A stretch of 39,571 nucleotides of DNA from Lentisphaerota bacterium (GTDB lineage: Bacteria > Verrucomicrobiota > Lentisphaeria > Oligosphaerales > JABHEG01), in assembly GCA_018676675.1 (NCBI GenBank), contig JABHEG010000360.1, positions 1 to 39,571 of the forward strand, read 5' to 3'. A model generated the notes under the pieces. The model ran no database searches, had not been told where the DNA came from, and worked only from the letters and a program-made list of their open reading frames with translations. Positions 23,681 to 32,600 of this stretch are shown here, piece after piece. Made by a program: the position numbers and the translations under genes. Position 1 is the first letter of the stretch; each line of letters opens with the position of its first letter.

Positions 23681-26600
23681 TTACGGAGTGGGCTGCAGGG
23701 CTTTTGTCGGGACCAGTAGGATGGCGTCCAAGGCCATGCCGCCCCCTCGATTGGTCAGACGGAGTGTGTGCTGACCGACCGACAGTTCGTGGCGGAGGAC
23801 GTTCCCGTCCTTTCCTTTGAGCATCTGCCAGCGCCAGTTGTCTGCTCGCGTACAGTATCCGTCAGTGCCGGCGAAGAGAAGTCCGCTCCAATCTGTTCCG
23901 GGGGTGGCGCCGTCGATTTGGCAATCCCGTACTGCGCGTTGGGCTCCGGAGGCATAGCGGAGTGCGATGGCGTAGGCACCGGCAGTGGCAACCGGGAGCT
24001 TCCACTCCAGCCAGTGGCCCAGGTCCTTGTCCCAATAGGTCACGATCCGGGCCGAAGCGTTGATTCGTCCGCTCATTGTGCGGCTGGTGCCGCTGCCTTC
24101 TCCACTGAAATCTTCGGCTTCCACCCAGACGCCGCCGTTGGCCCGGGTGCTCTCCACCCAGACAGGGCTGATCCGCACGGACTTCTGGAGTTTCGCCCCC
24201 GCTCCCCGGTCGGTGCTGATTCGCAGGATAACGTTGTAGCTGCCGGGCTCTGCGTAAGCGTGGGTTATCCGGGGACCTTCCCCAGTGCCCCCATCCCCAA
24301 ATTCCCATTGCCAACGCGTGATCTCGCCTCTGTCGCAGCGGGAGCTGGTGGCATCGAAGTCGATAATGGTCTTGAGTGGATCAGCCGCTTTCCGCTCGTG
24401 CTGGAATGCCGGGCGCACAGCGGAGGCGGCGGCAGTGATGGCGATGGCAGGGGAAGCGGCGGAAACGTTGGCCCAGGCATCCATGGCACGAACGCGGTAG
24501 AACACGCGGACTCCCAGTTCCAGGTCGCAGTCGTGGAACACCGGTCCCGCTGGGCTTCCGAGCAGATGTTCGGGGTCGGCAGGGAAGTCTTTCTGCTCGC
24601 CCCGGTAGACCTGGTAGCGGGTCACGCCCTGGTCAGCGCCGGAGGGTTGCCAGGTGATCTTGACCTGCCCGCCGGTGAGATGGAAACGTTCGGCGTCCTG
24701 CACGGTGAACTGGGCGAGCCGCAGGCCGCTGGGAGCCGTCAACTCGCCGCTGGGTTCGCGCCCGCGGCCGGCCGGCTGAAAGTCGGGATCATTGGTGATA
24801 CAGAGGCAGTCCACTGCGATCCCCGCATCAGAGGTGCTCAGCTCCAGATTCACCTTCCGCCCCGGGAGCTGGATCGCGCCGGTGTCCAGTGCCACCCAGC
24901 GCCACTCCGGACCATTGACGGTGAACGTGCCGAGATCTCTGCCGTCACAGTGCAGGGAGAAGTGACCGGCAGCGACCTCTTTCACCTGGCCGGTCCAACC
25001 CTGCGTATAGGAGGCCCGTTCGAGTTCGGACATGCCACGAGTCCTGGCCCACAGACGCAGCCCCTTCCGACTCGGCAGGCTGACTGACAGGGCAACTGTA
25101 CCGCGGAGCCCCTGAGCCAGGCGTTGGCGGTCGAGGCGTTCGGGATCGCTCACGGCCACCGCGTAGGCTCCGCTGGCGTCGGTGGGTTCAAAGAACGGCA
25201 CCATCGGCCTGCTGATCCGTCCCATCTCCGGTTCGTGGAAATGCCGGAACAGCTCTGCCTCACCCAGCTGTATTTCGTTGGAGAAGATGCGGCCCTCCAG
25301 GCCGGAGTATTCAACGCTGGTCAGCGCATAGAATCCCTTGGTGTCGGTCGGCAACCGGAAGCGAGTGCCGGTGAGCAGCTTGTCGTTCAGCCGCCGGTAG
25401 TTGCGTCCGCTGTCTTCTGAATGATAGAGGCGGAAACCGCGGACTTCCGTGTGCCGTCGCGGCAGCTCCCAGGTCAGTGTGCGTCGCCAGCCGAGGCGCA
25501 GATCCAGCGGCGGTTCGGGGTAGCGTACCACTGCCACATAGACATCGCCCCACCTGCGCTGAGGGACATCGCCGGTCAGCATGGGGGAGAAGTACGAGAG
25601 CTTGGTGAAGTCAGGGCTGAGCGTGGGAGCCAGGCGGAACATGGGCTTGTGATAGGCCTCCTTATTCCAGCGGCTGCTGTAGCGCTTCAGATAATCGTGG
25701 AAGTTGGTCAGCACGGCGGTCCACATCGTTTCGTGCTCAAGGTCGATCATCAGGATAGGGGACGCGGGTTCGGCATAGCCGCCTACCACGGCGAAATCGC
25801 GGTTGCGACGGTACTCGTGGGGCCAGCTGACTCGGTCGATCTTGCGGTATGTCCCGACAAAGCGATTGGTTTCGTTCTCCAGGCCCACCAGACTTACCGT
25901 GCTGGCGCTGCCGCCCGTGTGGAAGCTGCTGTGCACGCCCAGGGAACTCATGTGAACGAGGGTGCCGTCCTCAAGTCGCAGGCGGGCGTCATCACCGGAC
26001 CAGGGGAAGCCGGCTGCGTAGTCCCACCACTTGGCGGAGGGTTGTTTCCTCGGGCCGGTCTGGGAGGTGACATATTCGGTGACGGTCGCCGCCGGATGGG
26101 AGACGACCCGTAGCGGTCCTCGGCGTTTCCCGGTCAGGGGCAGAGCGAAGATTTGGTAGGGATTGGTGGCGTGATTGGGCAAGTTATCGCGGTTGAGTTC
26201 GAAGAGGAAGTAGCGTCGGTCTCGGCCGTCCACTGCGTCGCGCCAGTTCTCGCCGCTCTTGCCTCCCACAAAGGTCATGCCGGGATGCACCTTGTCCCCT
26301 TCGGGTTCAGGCGAGATGCTTGGGATGGCAAAGGGGCGGAACTCCCGTCCTTGAGCTGTTGAGGTGGCCACGAGTCTTCCACCTTCCGCCAACCAAGCCA
26401 ACGTGTCGTGGGTGATGCCCGTGACCCGGGGGCCGCGGAGCCCGTAGTTGGTCTTGCCTGGGTAGTGGATGATCGTCCAGCCGGAGCGGGTGGGCAGTTC
26501 GATGGTGTGTCGGGCGCCCGTGACAACGTTCTCCAGTTTGACGGCTTCCGTGCCGCGTTCCACCATCACCCATTGGGTCGGATCTGCGCCTTCGGGCAAT

Positions 26601-28054
26601 TGCCGCTCCATCCAGGGAAAGAGCCAGACCAGCCCGCGCCAAGCGTCATTGAGATAGCGTGAGCTGCCGTCCGTGCGCAACACCCCCGCCGGCGCCCGTC
26701 GCGCGCCGATGTGCAGGCAGCCGCCGTCGCGGTTGAAGTCGGGGTGCCCAACGTAGGAGTGGTCGTCCTGGCCACCTTGGGTCATGAGCCAGAGCTCCGT
26801 GCCGATGAAGCTGTCCCGGAAGACCACCTTTCCCGGACGATTTCGGGATGGGCTTGCTTCCAGAAGGTCGAGCCGGTGCCGGGGATTCACAGGCAGCGTT
26901 TCCATCCAGGACTCCTGCAGAACCGTGTCCCCAAGGCGGTGCAGCTCCACCTGCTTGACCCAGAGGTTGGCGGGAAGGCGTGAGGCGTTACCGGTGGCTG
27001 GACGAGACAGGTAGCGGAAACCAACTTGGATGCTCCTGTTGCTCCGTCCCTCCGCATGCTTCACGAGAAAGGGGAGTTCCACCCAGCGATAGTCGTTGCC
27101 CACGGATACCGGCATCTGCATCTTGTTTGCCACCAAGTGGATCTGGAATACATCTGTTCGGGCGAGGGCCCGGAGAAGATAGTGGCCAGGTGTGGCGTTG
27201 ATCGGCTGCAGCAGTCCCTCGGGGGCGTACAGGGGACCGACCCTCAACGTCTGTTCCGCATCGTCGTACTTCAATTTGCCTTCAGCGGTTCCTTTCCCCC
27301 CCTGAAGCCACCAGCCGTACGCTCGTCCCCGGATCAGCTTCACGTCGGGGTTGAGCAGGGGAGAGTAGAGTTCAGTCACCGGCGGCGCTGCCGGCTCGGG
27401 ATCGCCCACGACCCGAACAAAGTCGACGGAGTGGGTGACGCTTGGCGTCCAGGTTCCGTCCACGTCAGCCCAGATGTACGAGCTGGTCTTCAGGTCGAAC
27501 ACCGACGTGCCGTCTGCCTGCCGGGTGTCCATGTCCAGGCAGAGATAGAGCACATCGTCCTGCAGCACGTTGAGGAAGTTGGGGGAGCCGCTGGAGCCGT
27601 CCTTGCCCCAAAAGGCAAACCACCGTTTCTCCGTGCCGGGTTCCTGGCAGGAGAACGTGTACATGTAATCCACCCCCTTCACGCCGCTCTTCCGACCGGT
27701 TTTCGCATCGCTGTCGCTGTTGACGTACAGGTGGAACACGTGGCCGGCCACCTTGTAGGGACGGCTGAATACGATTTTGAGGGCGTGGCGGCCCTTCCGC
27801 AACGGGACGTGCCAGATGTCCCGGATTGCATTGACATCCGCGTGTTCCGCCTCCTGTTCCCGCACCTTGTCGTTCTCCGTCAGGAGCCGCCATCTGAGCT
27901 TGGCGTCCTGGGGAAGGCGCGAGAGCAGGCAGAATTCCTCCGGCAAGTCATCGGCAGGAGCCGTGGTCGGAGTTTGAGCGAAGAGGAGAGTACCACACAG
28001 AAGGAGCAGAGCAGCGAGTGCGAGACTGGAGGCGGGGCGTCGCGGATGGTCCAT
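23681..28054 (-). CDS. Giant secreted protein with FnIII, PKD and C-terminal carbohydrate-binding module
   Basis: 1457 residues from the ATG at 28054; the frame runs to 28153, but only from 28054 is there a signal peptide (hydrophobic LALAALLLLCGTLLFA, residues ~12-27). An N-terminal DOMON/CBM9-like domain (~35-225) is followed by a jelly-roll segment, then a long central part (~400-880) with spaced W/Y-rich strands that may be a beta-propeller. An FnIII-like domain (TRYQVYRGEQ...DAWANVSAAS) and a PKD domain (WQWEFGDGGTGEG...HAYAEPGSYNVILRIS) come next. The last ~150 residues from VWVEAEDFSGEG are a CBM6/35-like binding module. No catalytic site identified. Likely cell-surface or secreted binding protein for polysaccharide; function not assigned. 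Confidence 0.8.
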   Translation of the reverse strand: MDHPRRPASSLALAALLLLCGTLLFAQTPTTAPADDLPEEFCLLSRLPQDAKLRWRLLTENDKVREQEAEHADVNAIRDIWHVPLRKGRHALKIVFSRPYKVAGHVFHLYVNSDSDAKTGRKSGVKGVDYMYTFSCQEPGTEKRWFAFWGKDGSSGSPNFLNVLQDDVLYLCLDMDTRQADGTSVFDLKTSSYIWADVDGTWTPSVTHSVDFVRVVGDPEPAAPPVTELYSPLLNPDVKLIRGRAYGWWLQGGKGTAEGKLKYDDAEQTLRVGPLYAPEGLLQPINATPGHYLLRALARTDVFQIHLVANKMQMPVSVGNDYRWVELPFLVKHAEGRSNRSIQVGFRYLSRPATGNASRLPANLWVKQVELHRLGDTVLQESWMETLPVNPRHRLDLLEASPSRNRPGKVVFRDSFIGTELWLMTQGGQDDHSYVGHPDFNRDGGCLHIGARRAPAGVLRTDGSSRYLNDAWRGLVWLFPWMERQLPEGADPTQWVMVERGTEAVKLENVVTGARHTIELPTRSGWTIIHYPGKTNYGLRGPRVTGITHDTLAWLAEGGRLVATSTAQGREFRPFAIPSISPEPEGDKVHPGMTFVGGKSGENWRDAVDGRDRRYFLFELNRDNLPNHATNPYQIFALPLTGKRRGPLRVVSHPAATVTEYVTSQTGPRKQPSAKWWDYAAGFPWSGDDARLRLEDGTLVHMSSLGVHSSFHTGGSASTVSLVGLENETNRFVGTYRKIDRVSWPHEYRRNRDFAVVGGYAEPASPILMIDLEHETMWTAVLTNFHDYLKRYSSRWNKEAYHKPMFRLAPTLSPDFTKLSYFSPMLTGDVPQRRWGDVYVAVVRYPEPPLDLRLGWRRTLTWELPRRHTEVRGFRLYHSEDSGRNYRRLNDKLLTGTRFRLPTDTKGFYALTSVEYSGLEGRIFSNEIQLGEAELFRHFHEPEMGRISRPMVPFFEPTDASGAYAVAVSDPERLDRQRLAQGLRGTVALSVSLPSRKGLRLWARTRGMSELERASYTQGWTGQVKEVAAGHFSLHCDGRDLGTFTVNGPEWRWVALDTGAIQLPGRKVNLELSTSDAGIAVDCLCITNDPDFQPAGRGREPSGELTAPSGLRLAQFTVQDAERFHLTGGQVKITWQPSGADQGVTRYQVYRGEQKDFPADPEHLLGSPAGPVFHDCDLELGVRVFYRVRAMDAWANVSAASPAIAITAAASAVRPAFQHERKAADPLKTIIDFDATSSRCDRGEITRWQWEFGDGGTGEGPRITHAYAEPGSYNVILRISTDRGAGAKLQKSVRISPVWVESTRANGGVWVEAEDFSGEGSGTSRTMSGRINASARIVTYWDKDLGHWLEWKLPVATAGAYAIALRYASGAQRAVRDCQIDGATPGTDWSGLLFAGTDGYCTRADNWRWQMLKGKDGNVLRHELSVGQHTLRLTNRGGGMALDAILLVPTKALQPTP

Positions 28055-28100
28055 GGATGGAGGCCCTTTTCTGCATGGGTAAGGAAAAATGAGAAACCGT

Positions 28101-28116
28101 CTCCCGGCCACGGGAG
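28101..28116 (-). terminator. Intrinsic-type terminator after the Tat oxidoreductase
   Basis: On the minus strand CTCCCG and CGGGAG pair around a TGGC loop. About ten nt later comes a run TTTCTCATTTTT. It lies between the stop of the oxidoreductase (28158) and the start of the giant secreted protein (28054), so the two are probably separate transcripts or only partly linked. Confidence 0.5.
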
Positions 28117-28157
28117 GGAAGGTACCCTGAAGTGATTGGGATACAAAGCACACCGCG

Positions 28158-29447
28158 TCACCCCGCTGGCCAGGGCCCGCGGTTCGTGCGGTTCAGCATG
28201 CGCTTGGCCTGGTCGTCGCCAACGATGGTCTCGGCCTCGGGGGCCCATTTGATCGTGCGTCCGGTTCGGATCGCGATGTCGCTCAAGTGGCTGATGGCGT
28301 CGGAATAGACGGCAGAATCCACGGGATTGACAGTGGGTTGACGCGTGCGGATGCAGTCGACGAAATTCTGGTAATGCTGCCGACTGTTGTAAAGGTGCAG
28401 TTCGTCCGGACCGATAACATCCTTCTTCAGGGAGGCCGGTTCGGTCTCCAACGACTCGCGGCTCACTGTCACTTTGCCTTTGTCGCCGGTGAAGATCGTC
28501 AGATTCCCGCCGGGGCCTTTGAACAGGAAATCAGCACCGTTGGCGTACGTGCCGCGAACCGTCCAGGACGTAGCGGTATCGAAGAGTCCCTCGGTCGGGA
28601 ATACTCCGGTCCCTTTGTACTCGATTGGGACAGCTTCCCACGTATCGCCCAGTCCCCACACGGCCACGTCCAGCGGGTGAGCTCCCCATCCGGCGATGAA
28701 TCCCAGCGCGTAATCCGAAATGAACCAGGAGCCGTTGCTCGTGCAGCGGTCTTTGGTGTACGGGGCGTCCGGAGCGGGGCCGAGCCAGAGATCATAGTCG
28801 AACCCCTTGGGCACGGGGATTGGTGTAGTCGACCCGCCCTGTCCGCTGGACGGACTGTGTACCTCGACCGACTGCAGCTTCCCAATGCGCCCGTTGCGCA
28901 CCAACTCGCAGGCAAAGCGAATGTGGCTGGAGGAGCGCTGCTGCGTTCCGTACTGGAAGACAGTTCCGTAGCGGTGGCAGGCATCGCGCAGGGCAAGGTT
29001 CTGTCGCATGCTTATGCCCAGCGGCTTCTCCACGTAGACGTCCTTGCCGTTCTGCAGGGCCATGAAGGCTGCCGGCACGTGCCAGTGGTCAGGCGTGGCA
29101 ATGACGACCGCGTCGATGTCGTCGCGCGCAAGCACTTCCCGCAGGTCGTTGTGAGCCGTACAGAACTGCCCCTCGTACTGCTGGTTTACCCAACTCGTGT
29201 GGGTCTCGCGACGGCTCTTGAACGGATCGCATACGCCCGTGACCCGGCAGTTGTTGAGGTGTGTGAAACTTCGGCACAATCCCCCGCCACGGCCGCCGAC
29301 ACCGATGTGTGCCATGGCTACGCGGTTGCTCGGTGCATCCGCTCCGAGAACTCTCGACGGAATGATCGTCGGCATGGCCAGAGCCATCCCGGCCGATGCC
29401 GTCCGCTTCAGAAATCCTCGCCTTGACTGCTGCTGATTGGCGCTCAT
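28158..29447 (-). CDS. Tat-exported Gfo/Idh/MocA-family oxidoreductase
   Basis: 429 residues. The N-terminus SRRGFLKRTASAGMALAMP is a clear twin-arginine signal, so the folded cofactor-loaded enzyme is exported. The Rossmann motif VAMAHIGVGGRGGG follows, then VIATPDHWH and the EKP motif in VYVEKPLG. The C-terminal half has WGAHPLDVAVWGLG. Exported members of this type are abundant in PVC bacteria and act on sugars or sugar acids; the substrate is not known. Start ATG at 29447 lies 3 nt after the stop of a truncated isomerase, with no good ribosome-binding site of its own, so translation may depend on coupling. The ThuA/DUF6807 gene lies upstream in the same operon. Confidence 0.9.
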   Translation of the reverse strand: MSANQQQSRRGFLKRTASAGMALAMPTIIPSRVLGADAPSNRVAMAHIGVGGRGGGLCRSFTHLNNCRVTGVCDPFKSRRETHTSWVNQQYEGQFCTAHNDLREVLARDDIDAVVIATPDHWHVPAAFMALQNGKDVYVEKPLGISMRQNLALRDACHRYGTVFQYGTQQRSSSHIRFACELVRNGRIGKLQSVEVHSPSSGQGGSTTPIPVPKGFDYDLWLGPAPDAPYTKDRCTSNGSWFISDYALGFIAGWGAHPLDVAVWGLGDTWEAVPIEYKGTGVFPTEGLFDTATSWTVRGTYANGADFLFKGPGGNLTIFTGDKGKVTVSRESLETEPASLKKDVIGPDELHLYNSRQHYQNFVDCIRTRQPTVNPVDSAVYSDAISHLSDIAIRTGRTIKWAPEAETIVGDDQAKRMLNRTNRGPWPAG

Positions 29448-29450
29448 GCG

Positions 29451-29630
29451 TTACACCATTGGCTTGCTGTCGAGGCTGACTGACGCGGCAAAGCCGAACT
29501 CCACGCCCAGTGCCGCGCCGTCGTGGCTGCCCGTCACGTCGGCGTACTCAATTCCCATCTCAGCGATCGCCTCGAACTGGCGTTCCATGGGGGTGAACGG
29601 TTCGACAAGTGCAAAACACCCGATCTTCAT
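29451..29630 (-). pseudogene. N-terminal fragment of a TIM-barrel sugar isomerase/epimerase
   Basis: 59 codons: M-K-I-G-C-F-A-L-V, then FEAIAEMGIEYADVTGSHDG, then LGVEFGFAASVSLDSKP and M-V-stop. The pattern (first barrel strand, R/Q-F-x-A-I-x-x-M-G-I-x-Y-x-D strand 2, then G-F-x-A-S) is the start of IolE-like xylose-isomerase-type proteins of ~280 residues. It has a good start: AGGAG eight nt before the ATG at 29630 and only 9 nt after the upstream stop. It then ends abruptly, three nt before the ATG of the oxidoreductase. A deletion that removed the rest and the next gene's ribosome-binding site is the simplest reading. The short peptide might still be made. Confidence 0.65.
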
Positions 29631-29639
29631 GGCGCTCTC

Positions 29640-32600
29640 CTAGTTCTCTACGAACTGTTCCCATTCGCTATTCAGTCGATCCGCATCCATTGGCTTGCCG
29701 TGCACCAGCACGCGGTACCGGAGCGTCATTTCCTGTCCGGGAGCCAAGGTCATGGAGTCACGGAACAGGAACGCGGGACTGAAGTACGGCATTTCTTCAG
29801 CCACATACCACGGTGCGGGATGCCGAGCGTTCTCCGGGTGGTCCAGGATCGCGATCCCGCCTTCCGCACCGCTGTAGTCTACCCAGCGCGCCGACGTGCC
29901 ATGCGTTCCCTTCTGCCCTCTGCCACCCTCACTGTTGACGAATACGCCTCCAGTGATGGTTCGCCCCAGGCGAGCTGAGAATCCGGCGTAGCCTCCGTGC
30001 TTTGCGCCCCCGGGGTCTGGAGGAAGCGGGGTGCGGCTCAGCTTGACCTCTGTGTTCCCAGCGGCAAACGTGGCGGCCCAGTCAATCCGGTAAGATCCGT
30101 CGGCCTCCGGGGGAGAGATTGTGATACTGCGCGTTTCGCGCAACACCACCGGTCCGTCCGGCGGGTGGTATTCGAGCTGCGAGTCGCTTGTGGCAGACCC
30201 GTCTTCCGCGGCGGTTGCTGTTGAGGAGGCGAGCGTCGTCCGCCCGTCGCTCAGGCCGGTTTTCTTGTTCTCTTCCCAGTAGTTGACCCCGTTGATGAAC
30301 TTCCAGGAGAACCACAGCGCGCGGTGCCACACATGGTCGGCTGGACGCAGGGCGGTGAGAACATCGCCGTTCGGCAGGCGGAGTGGGTGCATGTACGGCT
30401 TGCCTTCCTTCGGATCCGTGTTGAGGCGCCACAGCGTCGTGCCGCCTCGTGCGTACGCCAGTGATCTGTCCGTTTGATACAGACCGTCTGCGATACCTGT
30501 GGGCTTGGGCTGGGGCGTCGCTGGTTTCTCCGTTTCTCCGTAGATCTCCAGTTCCCGGATCGCGGGGCTGTGAGTGTAGTACCCGGTGATCGCCAGCTCG
30601 ACCGTACGGCAGAGCGTCGGGGGAATTGGGACGAGAAGCAGTCTGTCCGTGTACTGCGCGTTCGTTACGTTCTTGACCATCTCACCGTCGCAGAGAACCT
30701 GGAAGTCCCTGGGCGAGTAGCCGTGTTGCACGTACCCGAGTATCCGGATTGACGTGACTTTGGCCTCATCGATCATCTCGACCCGGAGACGGTAGAGCTT
30801 CTTGCCGTTTTCTTCGTCCCAGTACGTCGCGGGATCCCCGTCGATCGCGGCCTGATCTCCGTGCGCGGCGCCGTCCTTCTCCAGACCGTCCGGGCTTGTG
30901 GCTTTGCCGCCGATCGCCAAATTGTCGGAGAGAGCTGAGAGCCCGAGGAGGCTCGTCGCTTTGGCGGCAACAACCGGATCGGGACAATGGGCGATGACGT
31001 GCTCCAACGCAGCATTGGCCTCGAGGGGCGCCCGGGCGCCAACGGTTTCTGCGACCCCGACGACCGCAGCCGCCGCTTCGTTGACCAGCTCCCGGTTGGC
31101 CAAGTGTACGAGCGCCACGTCAAGTGCCTTCCTGGACCGGACTGCGTGCAGCGCTCCCAACAGGGCGCGCTTTTCTTCCGTCCGTGGAGCCGCAGCGATG
31201 GCACGCCCGAGGGTGTCAGCCAGTTCCCCCGGGGACCGTTTGGTGGCCTTTTGGGCGAGGGCCGCAATGCCTCTTGACGCCAGCACGCAAACACGCAGGT
31301 CATCGGACTCGGTGGCGGCTGACAACAGAGCGTCGAGGGGGCGTGCGTCCTCCCAGTCGGACAATTCGCGGATCGCGGAGATTCGGACATCCGCTTCAGT
31401 GCTCCTGGTCGCATCTTGAAGCACGGTGAGTGCCTCGTCTCCCCCGAACGTGCCGATGGCGGCAAGCAGAGATGCTTTCTGCGGGCCCTGCGAATCAGTG
31501 ATCCTGCTGAGCAGGGGGGCAAGTGTGGCTTCCCGTCGGCAGATGGAGACGAGGGCACCCTCTATCCTGGGGCGATCGGAGGCCTTCGCCTCGGCCAGCA
31601 TGGCGATCAGTTCCCCACATGTCCCTGCATTACCCAGTACTCCCAGGGCTTTCAGCGCTTCCGCACGTGTTGCCTGGCTCTTGTCGCCGGCAAATTCAAC
31701 GAGGGCGGGTGCCGTCTCCTGTGCATGGCGGGCCGACAGGGACTTGATCAGGTCGCATCTCACGTCTTCGGGCGCAGCCTTCGATGCAGCGACGATCGCC
31801 ACGTTGACATCGTCTCCACGCAGGCGTGACAGAGCCGCCACGATCGAGCGCTTTGTATCCCCGTCGGCGTTGGTACTCAGTCTAGCGAGAACCGCGACCA
31901 TTTGCGCGTTCCCGAGCTTGCCCAGGGCGACGGTTGCTGCGCGTTGGACCCCTGGTTGACTGCTTGTGCTTGCCTTCTCGATAGCGGATAACCCGGCAGG
32001 ATCACCACGGTCTCCAAGCAATGCGATGACCTGTTCCTGCAACACCGGAGACAGCGTCGAGAGATGCCCGGCGATCGCCTGGGCAAGCTTCGGCGGGAAG
32101 GCCGTGCGCAAGGCCCGGACGGCTGCCCGTTGCAGGTCCGGATCGTCACCCGTCAATGCTGTCAGCACGGCGTCGCCTCCCCTTGAACCCAGCATCGTGA
32201 CGTGCGCGGGAAACGCGGCCAGGCGAATGTGTCTGGTCTGGTCTGGCTTGATCAGTTCGGCCAGCACGCGTGCTCCTGCCTCGGTCTTCCCGTCGCGTAT
32301 GAGTCCTTTGGCGCAGAGCAACAGGGCTGCCCCGTGCCGTCCGTGCAGCGCATTGGAGGTCTGGGGCACTGCGGAGAGCGCAGCGAGGGCGTCGTTCCCC
32401 CCGATGGCTCCGAGCGCGTCAAGCGCGGCGCCGGCTGTTTGCATATCGGTGTTTGTTGCCAGCTTGGTCAGCGCAGCCAGGGCCTTCGTGTCGCCTCGCT
32501 TGCCCAGGGAGTTGATGAGCCCGACGCGTGCGGCCCCGGATGCGTTGACCAGCGCAGCGCGCAACGCGTCCGTAGCCGCGTTGTCGGGGATCCGCTCCAG

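Noticed and set aside
27026..28135. A 369-codon frame antisense to the 1457-residue protein gene
   Set aside because: Low-complexity-like V/G/R-rich translation, no ribosome-binding site, opposite a clear secreted protein.
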